From an uncultured Eubacteriales bacterium (GTDB lineage: Bacteria > Bacillota > Clostridia > Christensenellales > Aristaeellaceae): 64,000 nt of DNA. The stretch covers positions 186,001-250,000 of the forward strand of contig ONJM01000002.1 in NCBI GenBank assembly GCA_900318145.1, read 5' to 3'. Of the stretch, positions 41,458 through 50,190 are shown piece after piece; the stretch's first letter is position 1, and every line of letters begins with the position of its first letter. The notes beneath the pieces are model-generated. The model was given only the letters and a program-made list of their open reading frames with translations. It was not told the DNA's origin and made no database searches. A program made the translations under genes and the position numbers.

Positions 41458-43182
41458 TTATCTTATTTTTGTGTTTTTTTTTGAAACTGCCGAGGCGCGG
41501 ATCATTTCTTCCGCGTACCGGACGGCGTCGCCGGAAATACCCTGGGCACCGCTGATCATTCTCGCTATTTCTTCCGATCGCTCCTCCGGTCCGAGAACTT
41601 TCACTTCCGTAAAAGTTCTTCCTTCTTTTACACCTTTGAAAACAAGGTACTGATGGTCGGCAGCCGCGGCGATCTGCGGCAGGTGGCTGATGCAGATAAC
41701 CTGCTGCCGCCTGGATATAGCGGTCATTTTTTCTGCGACGGCCTGTGCCATTCTTCCGCTGATTCCTGTGTCTATTTCATCAAATACCATCGTCTGGAAA
41801 CCGCTTCGCCCGGACTCGATCGTTTTCACGGCCAGCATCAGACGACTCAATTCACCGCCGGAAGCGATTTTTGACATAGGCTTCAGCGGTTCGCCGGGAT
41901 TCGGGCTGATCATGAACCTGATCCGGTCATCGCCCTCGGGTGAAGGCATTAAAGGTTTTCCGTTCTGATTTTCAAGAAACTCGACTTTTATCTCGGTGTT
42001 TTCCATGCCGAGGTCTTTCAGTTCATACATCATCCGGTTTTCAAAATCGCCTGCGATGCGTTTCCTCTCTTCCGTCAGTTCCCTGGCCGCAGCCCTGTAC
42101 TGTGAAAGCAGCTTTTTATGTTCCGATCCTTTCTTTTCCAGCTGACGGTCCAGGTCTGCCAGCATTTTGTATTCTGCTTCCATCTCCGACATGCTTTTCA
42201 GTATGTCCTCTTCGGACGGACCGTATTTTCTTGCCAGTTTCCGAATGAACTCCAGTCTGTTTTCGGTGTTTTCAAGCGCGTCGTCGCTGAAAGCGTAAGT
42301 CTGATTCAGGGTGTTCAGGCTGTACAGGATTTCTTCCAGAGAATAATACAGGTTTTCACACTGTCCGGCCAGGGTTTCGAACACTGGATCCTCCGCTGAC
42401 AGGGACATCAGATCTTTACCTGCTGTCTGCAGGCTGTGCAGGGCGTCTTCGCCTTCCCCGCCGTTCCCGAGCAGCCGGCAGGCACGCTGCAGTTTCTCAT
42501 GGATCCGGGCGGCTTTGTTCAATTTTTTGCTTTCTTCCAGAAGACGTGCTTCCTCACCCGGTTTAATACCGGCGCTGTGCAGTTCCTTCAGTTCGTTTTT
42601 CAGCTGATCCTCGCGCCGTTCCTTTACGTTATTCATTTTCACAAGTTTTGCGTAGGCACGGTGATTTTCGATGAAATTTTCATACGCGCTGCTGACCTTC
42701 TGCTTCAGTTTCTGATGCGTTTCGGAGTCGCCGATCAGATCAAGGTAAGCGAGATGTTTATCTTCATCCGCAAGGAACTGATGTTCGCTTTGGCCGTGAA
42801 GGTTCAGCAGCAGCGCAGCGGTATCCCTCAGAACGGAAAGAGGAACCATTACACCGTTAATTCTGCAGACATTGCGTCCGTTCTGGGAAATTTCACGGTA
42901 TATCACCGCTGAATTGCCTGCGGTTTCAATTCCTTCGCGTGCAAGGATCTCTTCCGCTCCGCACAGCGGATTATACTCAAATTCAGCCTCCACGGATGCT
43001 TTTTCACATCCGGTACGGATCAGGTTTTTGTCTGCACGTCCGCCAAGCATCAGCGTAACAGCATCCACAATAATGCTCTTTCCGGCACCGGTTTCTCCTG
43101 AAAGCACCGTAAAGCCGTCCTGAAAGCACACAGAAATGTTTTCTATCAAGGCGATATTGCGAATGGTAAGGGATCGAATCAT
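41458..43182 (-). CDS. recN: DNA repair protein RecN
   Basis: A 574-residue SMC-like ATPase acting early in double-strand-break repair. The Walker A motif is SGETGAGKSIIVDA (residues 28-41), with QNGRNVCRINGVMVPLSVLRD typical of RecN just after. A long coiled-coil centre (about 155-370) is followed by the ABC signature IASGGELSRLMLAVK and Walker B TMVFDEIDTGISG. Length is normal. It ends the conserved dxs-tlyA-nadK-argR-recN order and is the last gene of the minus-strand run; the start is 24 bases after the argR stop. Confidence 0.96.
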   Translation of the reverse strand: MIRSLTIRNIALIENISVCFQDGFTVLSGETGAGKSIIVDAVTLMLGGRADKNLIRTGCEKASVEAEFEYNPLCGAEEILAREGIETAGNSAVIYREISQNGRNVCRINGVMVPLSVLRDTAALLLNLHGQSEHQFLADEDKHLAYLDLIGDSETHQKLKQKVSSAYENFIENHRAYAKLVKMNNVKERREDQLKNELKELHSAGIKPGEEARLLEESKKLNKAARIHEKLQRACRLLGNGGEGEDALHSLQTAGKDLMSLSAEDPVFETLAGQCENLYYSLEEILYSLNTLNQTYAFSDDALENTENRLEFIRKLARKYGPSEEDILKSMSEMEAEYKMLADLDRQLEKKGSEHKKLLSQYRAAARELTEERKRIAGDFENRMMYELKDLGMENTEIKVEFLENQNGKPLMPSPEGDDRIRFMISPNPGEPLKPMSKIASGGELSRLMLAVKTIESGRSGFQTMVFDEIDTGISGRMAQAVAEKMTAISRRQQVICISHLPQIAAAADHQYLVFKGVKEGRTFTEVKVLGPEERSEEIARMISGAQGISGDAVRYAEEMIRASAVSKKNTKIR

Positions 43183-43206
43183 CGTATGCCTCTTTCTTTT
43201 GCAGGA

Positions 43207-43662
43207 TTATTGCCTGGAAATGAAACTCCTGATCCTTTCGGAGACCTCAGCAGCGTCATTTCCGTTGCGGACGACAAGAAAAATTGTATTGTCTCCCGCG
43301 ATAGTTCCAAGCACTTCGCTCCAGTTCATATTGTCAATTGCTTCCGCGGCGACATTCGCGGATCCGCTGAGCGTTTTGATGACAATAATCTGCCCTGCGA
43401 AGTCAACATTTACAGTGGAATCAGAAAGAAGCCGGATCATCCGTTCATTTACGCCGGTTGCGTGTTTTCCGGGTTTGGCGTAACAGTAATTGCTGTGCCG
43501 GCCGGAGATTTTGATCAGCCGCATTTCCTTGATATCCCTGGAAACAGTCGCCTGCGTGACCCTGTACCCCCTGATCCGCAGTTGGTTTGCAAGCTCTTCC
43601 TGCGTTTCAATCTCCATGGAGTCAATAATTCTGATGATTTCTTCCTGCCTGTCCGTTTTCAT
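43207..43662 (-). CDS. argR: Arginine repressor ArgR/AhrC
   Basis: A 151-residue hexameric repressor/activator of arginine metabolism. The winged helix-turn-helix at residues 1-70 has RQEEIIRIIDSMEIETQEELANQLRIRGYRVTQATVSRDIKEM. The C-terminal oligomerisation and arginine-binding part includes SANVAAEAIDNMNWSEVLGTIAGDNTIFLV. The start at 43662 follows AGAAAGGA; a 12-codon longer frame is less likely. In Firmicutes argR (ahrC) sits before recN as here. No arginine biosynthesis genes are in the window. Confidence 0.95.
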   Translation of the reverse strand: MKTDRQEEIIRIIDSMEIETQEELANQLRIRGYRVTQATVSRDIKEMRLIKISGRHSNYCYAKPGKHATGVNERMIRLLSDSTVNVDFAGQIIVIKTLSGSANVAAEAIDNMNWSEVLGTIAGDNTIFLVVRNGNDAAEVSERIRSFISRQ

Positions 43663-43675
43663 GCTGTATCCTTTC

Positions 43676-44497
43676 TCAGTGCCCTGAACCCCATTCAATC
43701 AGTTTACTCTGAAGAAGTGTGAAGAAATGAAACGGATGGATCCTCAGCAACCTGATTTTTCGTTCGGATCCGGTGATGATAACCGAATCCCCTGCTTCAA
43801 GCCTGCCCCGGTCCATCCCGTCAATCTGCAGTTCAGCGGTCTGCTGCCGATCGGTTAGAAGCTGCATGCTGATCTGCGACGAACCTGATACAATGCACGG
43901 GCATTTCTGCAGGCTGTGGGCACAGACGGGCGTCAGAACGATACAATCCATCCCCGGCTGTACAATCGGCCCGCCGGCGGAAAGTGAATAGCCTGTGGAT
44001 CCCGTGGGCGTTGCCGCAATCATGCCGTCCGCGGTAAATATCCCGAATTTTTCACCGTTTACCAGGCATTCCACGCGTATCAGGCGCGCGAACCTGCCGC
44101 GTGTAATCACCGCGTCATTCAGCGCGTAATAGCTTTCGTTGTTTCTCCTTGTCGTTACACAAAGAAGGAAGCGTTCCTCGATATTGTATTGTCCGTTCAG
44201 GATGGATGTAAGGCATTCAGCAAGGTGGCCGGGTTCTTCTTCTGTCAGAAACCCGACAGTGCCGAGATTGATCCCCATCAGCGGAATATCGTGTTCCATC
44301 GCGGTTCTTGCCCCGATCAGGAAGGTACCGTCTCCACCGAAAGTAAGAATCAGATCTGTTCCGTTAACGTCATGGGATCCATTCTGCAGAAAAACAGTCC
44401 GGATGCCGTGGCTCTGAAAAAAGGAATCGGCCATTCCAGCCATGTTGACGGCTTCAGGTTTGTCCGGATTCATGATCAGGCCGATTTTCCTGAACAA
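43676..44497 (-). CDS. nadK: NAD kinase
   Basis: It phosphorylates NAD to NADP. The diagnostic GGDGT is in LILTFGGDGTFLIGAR, followed by GINLGTVGFLTE and the second conserved block DGMIAATPTGSTGYSLSAGGPIV. The open frame reaches a TTG at 44608, but that codon lies inside a promoter-like -35, so the extra N-terminus is probably not made. A TTG at 44497, ten bases after AAAGGGG, gives a 273-residue protein beginning FRKIGLIMNP, as in the family. ATGs at 44560 and 44539 are alternatives with poor SDs. It sits 13 bases before argR. Confidence 0.92.
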   Translation of the reverse strand: MFRKIGLIMNPDKPEAVNMAGMADSFFQSHGIRTVFLQNGSHDVNGTDLILTFGGDGTFLIGARTAMEHDIPLMGINLGTVGFLTEEEPGHLAECLTSILNGQYNIEERFLLCVTTRRNNESYYALNDAVITRGRFARLIRVECLVNGEKFGIFTADGMIAATPTGSTGYSLSAGGPIVQPGMDCIVLTPVCAHSLQKCPCIVSGSSQISMQLLTDRQQTAELQIDGMDRGRLEAGDSVIITGSERKIRLLRIHPFHFFTLLQSKLIEWGSGH

Positions 44498-44579
44498 GCA
44501 GGCATTGCCCCTTTCATCTGCCGCAGGTTTCAGCGACATCCGGCATTTACCGGACAGCATTCCTGCGTCTGTTACCGGA

Positions 44580-44608
44580 AGTATATCACCCGATGTATAA
44601 TTATGCAA
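44580..44608 (-). promoter_or_regulatory. Internal promoter before nadK-argR-recN
   Basis: On the minus strand TTGCAT (44603-44608) and TATACT (44580-44585) are 17 bases apart, in the gap after tlyA. It would let nadK, argR and recN be expressed apart from the upstream cell-wall and isoprenoid genes. Confidence 0.5.
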
Positions 44609-44644
44609 GAAAAGGTATAAACAAGCTGTGGATCAGCCCTGCCC

Positions 44645-45463
44645 TTAGTCGGGATGGCACAGCTTGCGATGCGCTTCATTCACCAGGCTGTGAATCTGCT
44701 CTTCCCCGATTATTGCATCATTTTCCCTTTTAGACTGTATCTGTGCGAGAAATTCGATATTTCCCTCAGGACCTGTAATGGGAGAATAATCCAATTTGTT
44801 TACACACAGGCCCGCTGAATCCGCAAACTGTACGATACCGTTCAGAACTTCCTCATGCGTATCGCTGCTGCGGACCACGCCGTTTTTCCCGATTTTGTCT
44901 CTTCCTGCCTCAAACTGCGGTTTGATCAGCGTGATCATGATGCCGTCCTTTCCCATCACTTCAAACGCTGCGGAAAGAATGAGCCGTATGGAAATAAAGC
45001 TGACATCCATCACGGCGGTATCCGGAAGAACAGGAAACATTTCGGGCTTAAGATACCGGGCGTTGACGCGTTCCATGACCGTAACGCGCGGATCGTTCCG
45101 GAGCTTCCAGTCCAGCTGTCCGTATCCGACATCGATGGAATATACAGCCCTGGCGCCGTTGCGGAGACAGATATCCGTAAACCCGCCGGTGCTGGCTCCG
45201 ATATCCATCACAACATGGTCTTTCAGATCGGTTCCGAAAACGCGTACAGCTTTTTCAAGCTTGTAGGCACCCCGGCTGACGTATCTGTCGGCGGTTCCGC
45301 GCACAATTAGATTGTCTTCCAAAAGAACATGATCCGAGGATTTGCTGATTTTCCTTTCGCCCGCGTAGACTTCGCCAGACATAATCAGAACCTGCGCTTT
45401 TTCCCGGCTCGGTGCCAGGCCGCGGCGGACCAGTGCGACGTCCGCTCTTTCCTTATTGCTCAA
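44645..45463 (-). CDS. tlyA: TlyA-family rRNA 2'-O-methyltransferase / hemolysin-like protein
   Basis: A 272-residue protein with an N-terminal S4 domain (ADVALVRRGLAPSREKAQVLIMSGEV) and an FtsJ-like methyltransferase domain: HVVMDIGASTGGFTDICLRNGA, VYSIDVGYGQLDWKLRNDPRV and ITLIKPQFEAGRDKIGKNGVV. In Mycobacterium TlyA 2'-O-methylates 16S and 23S rRNA; the Firmicutes member is YqxC. The start is a TTG at 45463, nine bases after GGGAGG; the longer frame into dxs is unlikely. It follows dxs after a four-base gap. Confidence 0.92.
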   Translation of the reverse strand: MSNKERADVALVRRGLAPSREKAQVLIMSGEVYAGERKISKSSDHVLLEDNLIVRGTADRYVSRGAYKLEKAVRVFGTDLKDHVVMDIGASTGGFTDICLRNGARAVYSIDVGYGQLDWKLRNDPRVTVMERVNARYLKPEMFPVLPDTAVMDVSFISIRLILSAAFEVMGKDGIMITLIKPQFEAGRDKIGKNGVVRSSDTHEEVLNGIVQFADSAGLCVNKLDYSPITGPEGNIEFLAQIQSKRENDAIIGEEQIHSLVNEAHRKLCHPD

Positions 45464-45467
45464 AGCT

Positions 45468-47333
45468 TTATTTCCTCCCGAGAATATGCAGAATCCGTTC
45501 TGCAATCTGCGCGGCGGACAGTCCGGCATCCTCCATCAGTAGGCTGTGGCTGCCATGCTGTATAAATTTATCATTGATTCCGAAGCACCAGTCCGGTGTA
45601 CGGACGCCGAGCTCGCGTGCTTTTTCGGCAACATATTGCCCGAATCCGCCGGTAACCATGTGTTCTTCCAGCGTAAACACCGGGACGTTTTCACGCAGCC
45701 CTTTCAGATAATTCTCATCAAGGGGTTTAATGCTGGAGCAGTTGACGGTTTCAGCGCTCAGTCCTTTTTCGTTCAGCAGGTCCGCAACCTGCAGCGAAAC
45801 GCGCAGCATGCTTCCGGCGGCAAGAAGGACCAGATCGTTCCCGTGAACGGGAATATTCCATTTTCCGCATTCGAATGGGGCTCTTTCCTGCGGGAACTGG
45901 ACCCGCGTTCCGTCTTTCCCGTACCGGATGGCGACCGGTCCGTCCTGACGGATCGTCCAGGAAAGCATGTCACATAGTTCATCTGCGTCGCACGGGGAAA
46001 GAACAGTCATTCCCGGCACGGGAAGCAGGGACGCGTAGTCAAATACACCGTGATGCGTCTGGCCATCTTCTCCCCCGATGCCGCTGCGGTCCAGCAGAAA
46101 AACAACAGGAAGATGCTGCATGCAGACATCGTGAATCATCTGGTCGTAGCATCTCTGGAAAAAACTGGCGTATACGGCGAAATAAGGCCTCATGCCGCCT
46201 GCGGCCAGTCCGGCGGCCATCGTCGCCGCGTGTTCTTCCGCAATACCGACGTCTATCAGCCTGTCCGGATATTTTTCGGCAAAATGATCCAGACCGGTTC
46301 CAAGGGGCATTGCAGCCGTAATCGCGACAATCCTGGGATCAGATGAAGCCATTTCCGAAAGGCGGTCGGCCATCTGGTGTCCGGAGGAACGGACCTGCGG
46401 TTCTTTCATCCTATCGCCTGTTTCAATATAGAACGGCGGTGTACCGTGGAAGGCCTCCGGTCTTTTTTCCGCCTGCTCGTATCCGTATCCTTTTTTCGTC
46501 AGAACGTGAACGACGCAGGGCACACTGTAAGTTCTGACCTGTTTCAGCGTTTCTTCCAGACTGCTGATGTCATGCCCGTCGATGGGACCGAAATACTGAA
46601 AACCAAGCGCTTCGAAAAAGCCGATGTCACTGTTCCGAAGCACCAGGGATTTGATCACCTTTTTGAAACCGTGGATTATCCGGTAAAGGGTTTTGCCGAT
46701 CAGCGGAATATCCGTAATTCTCCGAACGCGTTTTTTCGCGCTCTGCCATCCGGCGCTGATCCGCAGATGCGTAAGGTAGGAGGAAAGCGCGCCGACGTTC
46801 GGAGCGATACTCATTTCATTGTCGTTCAGGATAACGGTAAGCTGGGTTTTCAGATTTCCGGCGTCATTCAGGGCTTCATAGCACATGCCGCCTGTCATCG
46901 CGCCGTCTCCGACCACTGCGACGACATGATGCCTTTCATTCCTGTAATCCCGTGCCCTCGCAAAACCGGTGGCAGCGGATATTGCCGTGCTCGCATGGCC
47001 TGTTTCAAAACAGTCGTATTCGCTTTCGGCTTTTTTGGGGAAACCGGATATGCCGTTATGGGTTCTGAGGGATCCGAACCGGCTGAACCGTCCGGTGACC
47101 ATTTTATGCACGTAGCTCTGGTGGCCGACATCGAAGATGATTTTGTCCTCAGGCGTATTGTATACTCTGTGCAATGCGACAGTCAGCTCGACAATTCCCA
47201 GGTTGGAAGCAAGGTGGCCCCCGTTTGCGGATACGGTGCGGATCAGCTCACTCCGGATTTCACCGCACAGTTCAGCCAGCTCTTCATTGTTCAGTTTTTT
47301 CAGATCTGAAGAGGACCGAATGTTTTCAAGCAT
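45468..47333 (-). CDS. dxs: 1-deoxy-D-xylulose-5-phosphate synthase
   Basis: A 621-residue TPP enzyme, the first step of the MEP isoprenoid pathway (pyruvate plus glyceraldehyde-3-phosphate). The start SDLKKLNNEELAELCGEIR is followed by HLASNLGIVELTVALH, IIFDVGHQSYVHKM, the TPP-binding VVGDGAMTGGMCYEALNDAGN, and later VGIAEEHAATMAAGLAAGGM with LDRSGIGGEDGQTHHGVFD. Length is normal. The pathway also includes ispDF at 28.8 kb. It touches the ddl stop by one base, and its downstream neighbour is tlyA, a conserved Firmicutes pairing. Confidence 0.96.
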   Translation of the reverse strand: MLENIRSSSDLKKLNNEELAELCGEIRSELIRTVSANGGHLASNLGIVELTVALHRVYNTPEDKIIFDVGHQSYVHKMVTGRFSRFGSLRTHNGISGFPKKAESEYDCFETGHASTAISAATGFARARDYRNERHHVVAVVGDGAMTGGMCYEALNDAGNLKTQLTVILNDNEMSIAPNVGALSSYLTHLRISAGWQSAKKRVRRITDIPLIGKTLYRIIHGFKKVIKSLVLRNSDIGFFEALGFQYFGPIDGHDISSLEETLKQVRTYSVPCVVHVLTKKGYGYEQAEKRPEAFHGTPPFYIETGDRMKEPQVRSSGHQMADRLSEMASSDPRIVAITAAMPLGTGLDHFAEKYPDRLIDVGIAEEHAATMAAGLAAGGMRPYFAVYASFFQRCYDQMIHDVCMQHLPVVFLLDRSGIGGEDGQTHHGVFDYASLLPVPGMTVLSPCDADELCDMLSWTIRQDGPVAIRYGKDGTRVQFPQERAPFECGKWNIPVHGNDLVLLAAGSMLRVSLQVADLLNEKGLSAETVNCSSIKPLDENYLKGLRENVPVFTLEEHMVTGGFGQYVAEKARELGVRTPDWCFGINDKFIQHGSHSLLMEDAGLSAAQIAERILHILGRK

Positions 47334-48553
47334 TATTTCCGCCCTTCCTGCAGTTTGGTTCCCTTTGAGCCTTTTGTGCCTTTTGAACCCAGGGATGCGC
47401 CTTTCAGTATCTCGCTGGTGTAGGCATAATTGTTTTTATTTCTGTCCGCGTGCGCCTTTTCGGCGTATCCGATCATCCGGTCAATCAGTTTATCATAGGA
47501 AAGACCGTCGTTTTCCCAAAGATAGAAGGCCAGGCTTCCCGGAATGGTGTTGATTTCGGTAATATACAGCTTTTCCTCGGTGTGATCGAACATATAGTCA
47601 ATCCGCACAACGCCTTTACAGTCCAGCAGCCGGAATATTTTTTTGCTCAGTTCCTGAATTTCTTCCTTCAGTGCATCTTCGATCGGAGCCGGGAGCAGCC
47701 TGGAAAGACTTGCCATTCCTTTGCTTCCGCCGCCGCCGAGGTATTTATCCCTGAAATCAAGGAATTCATCGTGGTTCAGCGGCATCTCGATCGGTGAAGC
47801 CTGTACTTCCTCATCGTAGCCGAGCACACTGCAATTCAGTTCGATGGGTTTTTCCAGGCCTTTTTCGACCAGTACCCTTCTGTCATATTCAAATGCGAGC
47901 TCAAGACTGTCTTTCAGGCTGTCCTCGTCATCCGCCCTGCTTACACCGATACTGGAACCGAGATTTGCCGGTTTCACAAATACCGGGAATCCAAGCTTTT
48001 CATTCACTGTGCGCAGGACGGTATCCGGACGTTCCGCGTATTCCTGCCGGGTGAACCATTCTCCGGGAAGTACGGGAAAGCCGGCGCCGCGGAACAGGGT
48101 TTTCATGGCAATTTTATCGATTCCGACAGCGCTTCCCGTGACGCCGGTAGATGTGTACGGGATGTTTGCAAGTTCCAGCAGTCCCTGAAGAGTTCCGTCC
48201 TCACCGTTCATTCCGTGCATTACGATAATATACACGTCGATTCTGGCCGCAATTTCCGTTTTTTCGCGCGCGAAAAGGCCGGTCCCCTTATTCTGGTACA
48301 GCAGAGCTCCGGAACCGGACGAAAGATCCGGGTATACCTTCAGGATCCCTTTGGCATCAGGATTGAATGGCATAAATGTTCTGATATCCTTCAGGGGAGA
48401 TCCTGTATACCAGGAGCCGTGCTCGTCAATATATACCGGAACGATGTCGTACTTTTCCTCGTTTGCGTATCTCATCAGCTGTACTGCGCTGATGATGGAT
48501 ACTTCTCTTTCACAGCTTCTGCTGCCGAAAACCACGCCGATCTGTTTTTTCAT
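47333..48553 (-). CDS. ddl: D-alanine--D-alanine ligase with repetitive C-terminal tail
   Basis: A 406-residue ATP-grasp ligase making D-Ala-D-Ala for peptidoglycan. It has KKQIGVVFGSRSCEREVSIISA, the substrate loop HGMNGEDGTLQGLLELANIPYTSTGV, FPVFVKPANLGSSIGVSR, and CKGVVRIDYMF with EINTIPGSLAFYLW. The insert GGGGSKGMASLSRLLPA is in the omega-loop region. The last ~25 residues include GSKGTK repeated twice in tandem, beyond the normal fold. GGAGG precedes the ATG. It lies 17 bases after the MurF-like gene, whose product would use its dipeptide. Confidence 0.95.
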   Translation of the reverse strand: MKKQIGVVFGSRSCEREVSIISAVQLMRYANEEKYDIVPVYIDEHGSWYTGSPLKDIRTFMPFNPDAKGILKVYPDLSSGSGALLYQNKGTGLFAREKTEIAARIDVYIIVMHGMNGEDGTLQGLLELANIPYTSTGVTGSAVGIDKIAMKTLFRGAGFPVLPGEWFTRQEYAERPDTVLRTVNEKLGFPVFVKPANLGSSIGVSRADDEDSLKDSLELAFEYDRRVLVEKGLEKPIELNCSVLGYDEEVQASPIEMPLNHDEFLDFRDKYLGGGGSKGMASLSRLLPAPIEDALKEEIQELSKKIFRLLDCKGVVRIDYMFDHTEEKLYITEINTIPGSLAFYLWENDGLSYDKLIDRMIGYAEKAHADRNKNNYAYTSEILKGASLGSKGTKGSKGTKLQEGRK

Positions 48554-48570
48554 CCCGTTTACCTCCGTCT

Positions 48571-50190
48571 TTATTCCGAATAATTGTCCGGCAGGTCGTT
48601 TTCAAACAAAACAGTATCTCCGGAGCGGGCCAGTGTTTTCAGCAATTCCTCCGCTTCCGCAAGGCTGGAAACGACAATGATATTTTCTTTGCTGAAACCG
48701 CTGTCAATCAGGCCGTCCGAGATGGAAACGCTCCTTTTCCTGCCTACCAGTATTGCTGTGTCACAGCATCCGGAAGCGGATTTCCCGAACTCCCGGTTCA
48801 TTTCTTCTTCCACCGCGCCGAGTTCAACCATGCCCGGAGTCACAAGAATACGCCTGCCCGGCATTTCCTTCAGGACTTTAAATGCCTGCTGCGCGCCTAG
48901 AATATTGCTGTTGAAAGCGTCGTCGATGACAGTGATTCCGCCGGGACTGGGAATAAGCTGCAGACGGTGTTCCACCGGTCTGATTTTTTCTATGCCCCTC
49001 GCGATCTGCTCACCGGTCATGCCAAGCTCCAGGCAGACCGCTGCGCAGAGAAGAATATTTCGGATATTCAGCTCACCAAGCAGCGAAGTGATACACGGCA
49101 GACGAATCTCTTTTGTGCAGAGACAGAAAGAACTCCCGTTTTCAGAGAAAACAATATCTTCCGCCCAAACGTCATCGGAATCCGCCTGAAGACCCGTAAT
49201 TGATTTATGAATCATCGTTTTTTTATACAGATTACGGCAGATTCCGTTATCGTCGGAAAAGAAAGCGTGACCGTCTTCAGGCAGGGCGTCGATCAGTTCG
49301 TATTTTGTCCGCGCGACCCGTTCAACGGTTTTGAAAGTATCCAGATGCTGCGGTCCGACTGAAGTAATCAGGCCTATTTGCGGATGTACAAGGCGGCACA
49401 TTTCTTTGATGTCCCCGACATGCCTGGCTCCCATTTCCGCCACAAATACTCTGTGACCGGGTTCAAGCCGCGTCCGGATAACTTTCGTAACGCCCATCGG
49501 GGTATTGAAGCTTGCCGGAGTTACAAGCGTGTGGTATTTTTCTTCCAGCATCGTTCCGAGAATAAACTTTACGCTGGTTTTTCCCCAGCTTCCGGTGATG
49601 CCGATCCGGATCAGGTCGCTTCTTGATTTCAGAATTTTCTGCGCGTCCCGGAAATACAATTCACTGATCAGTTTCTCAACCGGCCAGGCCAGCAAACCCG
49701 CGCAGGCTGTCCATACCGGTAAAAGCAAAGGAAAAATGATTAAGATGAAGTAGACGGAGTGCTCAAAAATGTTTCCGTCTGTTCCGGAACCGAGGCTAAT
49801 TACCGCCAGCAGCGGAATCACCGTGAAAACGATGGCTGCGACAACATACAGGCGTTTCATCCGCGGCGTATATACCAGAGCCTTTTTGGCCTTCTTTTCG
49901 TAAAAAAACCTTCCGATTCCGTATCCGCCCGCAATGATGAGGACAGAAGGAATAATATATACAAGAATGCTTTTTTTGCCGGGAATAAAAATAAGCGCAA
50001 TGAACATCACAGCAGAAGTAACAACGGCTGTCAGAAGTCCGGGCAGAAATGATTTCGGCAGGTTCCTCCGAAGTGTGCGGAAGTATCCGGGAAACTGGTA
50101 ACTTTCAAGCTGAAAATAATGAAACAGCGTTTTCCCGGCCAGGATGCATCCTGCTGCAAGGCTGGCGCAAAGGAGGACATATCTGAACAT
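48571..50190 (-). CDS. murF: MurF-like Mur ligase with N-terminal membrane domain
   Basis: A 539-residue protein. Residues 1-175 contain about five hydrophobic segments (near 3-25, 50-70, 75-95, 114-133 and 145-170). After that come the Mur ligase central domain with the ATP loop GITGSWGKTS (197-206), TPASFNTPMGVTKVIR, EMGARHVGDI and TSVGPQHLDTF, and the C-terminal domain with VIDDAFNSNILGAQQAFKVL. These resemble MurF, which adds D-Ala-D-Ala to the UDP-MurNAc-tripeptide. The small UDP-binding N-terminal domain of MurF is missing and replaced by the membrane part. It begins right after the hydrolase stop and precedes ddl. Confidence 0.82.
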   Translation of the reverse strand: MFRYVLLCASLAAGCILAGKTLFHYFQLESYQFPGYFRTLRRNLPKSFLPGLLTAVVTSAVMFIALIFIPGKKSILVYIIPSVLIIAGGYGIGRFFYEKKAKKALVYTPRMKRLYVVAAIVFTVIPLLAVISLGSGTDGNIFEHSVYFILIIFPLLLPVWTACAGLLAWPVEKLISELYFRDAQKILKSRSDLIRIGITGSWGKTSVKFILGTMLEEKYHTLVTPASFNTPMGVTKVIRTRLEPGHRVFVAEMGARHVGDIKEMCRLVHPQIGLITSVGPQHLDTFKTVERVARTKYELIDALPEDGHAFFSDDNGICRNLYKKTMIHKSITGLQADSDDVWAEDIVFSENGSSFCLCTKEIRLPCITSLLGELNIRNILLCAAVCLELGMTGEQIARGIEKIRPVEHRLQLIPSPGGITVIDDAFNSNILGAQQAFKVLKEMPGRRILVTPGMVELGAVEEEMNREFGKSASGCCDTAILVGRKRSVSISDGLIDSGFSKENIIVVSSLAEAEELLKTLARSGDTVLFENDLPDNYSE

